A DNA stretch of 7,318 bases. Origin: Candidatus Aminicenantota bacterium. Lineage in GTDB: Bacteria; Acidobacteriota; Aminicenantia; Aminicenantales; Saccharicenantaceae. Below, piece by piece: positions 6,011 to 7,318 of the stretch (position 1 is its first letter; each line of letters starts with the position of its first letter). The stretch covers positions 1 to 7,318 of the forward strand of contig JAPKZE010000324.1 in the NCBI GenBank assembly GCA_026393955.1, read 5' to 3'. Both the position numbers and the translations under genes were made by a program. The notes under the pieces were generated by a model, which was not told the origin of the DNA, did not search any database, and saw only the letters and a program-made list of their open reading frames with translations.

Positions 6011-7072
6011 GTGAGCGGACGTCAAATAAGGTCTCTCATCGCTCTGCTCGCGGGGTCCATCGCCCTCTTCGGTCTCTCGCGATGCGGAGCGAAGGACGCG
6101 CCCGAGGACACCACCCCCAAGCCCTACACCTGCGCCGGGACCCCCGCGACCTGCCTGAGGATATCCAATGGCTGGACCTATGAAGGCCTGGTCTTGAGCC
6201 TGAGCCAAACCGGCAACGGCGGGTCCGATCCCGTCGTGATCCGGTTGGATGATGGACGCACCCGGATCTACTATGCCGTCGCCGATACCCCGGGCGATCC
6301 GGACTGGTGGGGCATGGTCAGCTGGATCTCCGCCGACGGCCTGAGCTTCACCAAGGAAGCGGGCTATCGATTCGAGGGCTATACACTGTTCGGGCACTGG
6401 ATCGTCCGCAACCCGGATGCCTCCTTCCGGATGTATTGGCTCGATCAGAAGCAGGGTCCGGTCAATCAAATGGGTTATAAGGCCATCAAGAGCGCCCTGT
6501 CGACGGACGGCGGCTGGACGTTCACGGCCGAGTCCGGCGAGCGCCTGACCTATTCGGGCAGCGGATACGAGGCGAACGGCATCGGTTTAGGGAGGGTGAT
6601 CCTCCTGCCGAGCGGTCAGTACCGGATGTACTACGGCGGTGTCAGCGATCACGGCCGGGTCCTGAGCGCCGTGTCGACGGACGGCCTGAGCTTCACCCGG
6701 GAAGACGGCGTCCGGCTCGACAAGCTCTGCCCCCCGGAGGGGGGTGCCCCGGCGGTGACCCCCGTCATCGACGCGCCGGGCACGGTCCATACGTTCCTCT
6801 GGGGAACCCGATGCACGGGGGATTACGTCAATTCCAAGGCGGGCCTTTTCGACGGCACGACGGCCGACGGCCTCACCCTGGACATCTCGGCCTCGCCGTT
6901 CGTCCAGGGCTATTCGAAAGACGGGACGATGAGCACTTGGGTGCACCCGGAAGATTTTACGGTGGTCCAGACGCCCCAGGGTCTCAGGGTCTATTTTATT
7001 CTCTACGGCGCTCACAGTGCGATCATTTCCGAAACGGCCCTCTACAGCGTCATCAACACCTCGATCAAGTAA
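6011..7072 (+). CDS. exported five-repeat beta-propeller-like protein
   Basis: Function unknown. From GTG 6011 it has 353 residues. It opens with a signal peptide: basic SGRQIR, hydrophobic core SLIALLAGSIALFGL, then Cys25. This resembles a lipoprotein signal, but the residue before Cys is Arg (LSRC), which is not the usual lipobox, so lipidation is uncertain. The rest shows internal repeats. Strands of the type RxYY occur at 85, 140, 205, 260 and 326 (RIYYA, RMYWL, RMYYG, HTFLW, RVYFI). Asp-box-like segments occur at 107 (SADGLSFT), 164 (STDGGWTF), 222 (STDGLSFT) and 283 (TTADGLTL). Five such units suggest a five-bladed propeller, as in glycoside hydrolases of the GH43/GH32/GH130 kind or sialidase-like proteins. 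I cannot assign catalytic residues. Cys41/Cys48 and Cys240/Cys268 could form disulfides, fitting export. It appears to be transcribed alone. Confidence 0.8.
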   Translation: MSGRQIRSLIALLAGSIALFGLSRCGAKDAPEDTTPKPYTCAGTPATCLRISNGWTYEGLVLSLSQTGNGGSDPVVIRLDDGRTRIYYAVADTPGDPDWWGMVSWISADGLSFTKEAGYRFEGYTLFGHWIVRNPDASFRMYWLDQKQGPVNQMGYKAIKSALSTDGGWTFTAESGERLTYSGSGYEANGIGLGRVILLPSGQYRMYYGGVSDHGRVLSAVSTDGLSFTREDGVRLDKLCPPEGGAPAVTPVIDAPGTVHTFLWGTRCTGDYVNSKAGLFDGTTADGLTLDISASPFVQGYSKDGTMSTWVHPEDFTVVQTPQGLRVYFILYGAHSAIISETALYSVINTSIK

Positions 7073-7092
7073 GCCTCTCTGCGACCAAGGAC

Positions 7093-7122
7093 TTGCGGGA
7101 TCCCCCCGAAAAAGGCTAAACT
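7093..7122 (+). promoter_or_regulatory. tentative promoter of phoU
   Basis: TTGCGG (7093-7098) and TAAACT (7117-7122) are separated by 18 bp. The boxes match the consensus only partly, but the pattern repeats the TTGCG / TAAA pattern upstream of the tRNA. Transcription would begin near 7128, about 24 nt before the ATG. Confidence 0.35.
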
Positions 7123-7151
7123 AGCGCCGCCGCGGATTCCGAGGAGGGAGC

Positions 7152-7318
7152 ATGTCGAAGATCGAGCGACCGTTCGACGAGGAGCTCAAGGCCCTCAAAG
7201 AGAAGCTTCTCGAGATGGCCTCGAGGGCCGAGGAGCAGATCGCCCTGGCCGTCCGGGCCCTCAAGGACCGCGAGGAGAAGCTGGCCTGCCAGGTCCTCGA
7301 CCGGGAGGAGGCCGTCAA
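7152..7318 (+). CDS. phoU: phosphate signalling protein PhoU, N-terminal part
   Basis: PhoU links the Pst phosphate transporter to the PhoR/PhoB sensor pair and dampens phosphate uptake when phosphate is plentiful. Only the first 55 residues are in the window; the frame is open to the last base. They form the start of the three-helix PhoU fold. FDEELKALKEKLLEMASRAE followed by EQIALAVRALKDRE and a Cys-containing LACQVLDREEAV closely match PhoU N-termini. The start is ATG 7152, with a strong GAGGAGGGAG at 7141-7150. No pst genes lie upstream, so if a pst/pho cluster exists it must continue beyond the window end. A PhoU-like regulator outside a pst operon remains possible. Confidence 0.85.
   Translation, partial: MSKIERPFDEELKALKEKLLEMASRAEEQIALAVRALKDREEKLACQVLDREEAV

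Noticed and set aside
6730..6744. CCCCCC-GGA-GGGGGG inverted repeat
   Set aside because: It lies inside the propeller coding sequence (CPPEGGAP) in frame and is explained by Pro and Gly codons; no sign of a regulatory role.

Overview
This is a GC-rich bacterial chromosomal segment with almost every gene on the + strand. It centres on a heat-shock operon. The combination of a MerR-type HspR repressor, a type I DnaJ, a short sigma-70-family factor and REP-like GGGACTGTCCC palindromes suggests a deep-branching GC-rich phylum, with Acidobacteriota or Aminicenantes-like lineages as my best guess. That placement is an inference; no rRNA is present to settle it.

Layout. Positions 1-471 hold the 3' part of an unrecognised gene. 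A strikingly AT-rich gap follows (24% G+C over 481-580). It carries a perfect consensus sigma-70 promoter (TTGACA, 17 bp, TATAAT) overlapped by a degenerate HAIR-like inverted repeat, the kind of site HspR binds. From there five genes run in one direction: dnaK (595-2535), dnaJ (2601-3722), hspR (3724-4137), a 280-residue sigma factor (4141-4983) and a DnaC/IstB-type AAA+ ATPase (4980-5726). The last four are separated by only 1 nt, 3 nt and a 4-nt overlap, so they are probably translationally coupled. A GC-rich hairpin lies between dnaK and dnaJ. grpE, usually found between dnaK and dnaJ in HspR-type operons, is absent.

Downstream, a nested palindrome overlaps the ATPase stop codon. It is followed by a promoter-like sequence and a complete tRNA-Asn(GTT) with encoded CCA (5816-5891). 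Next come an exported five-repeat beta-propeller-like protein (6011-7072, GTG start) and the beginning of a phoU gene (7152 to the window end).

How the genes may work together: in HspR systems DnaK acts as co-repressor of its own operon, so free chaperone reports the absence of damaged protein. In enterobacteria DnaK/DnaJ instead restrain the heat-shock sigma factor. Here repressor, chaperones and a sigma factor are encoded together, so both kinds of feedback could act in one operon. This is the most interesting hypothesis in the window. The sigma factor also has Ile in place of the region 2.4 Thr that reads the first base of the -10 element.
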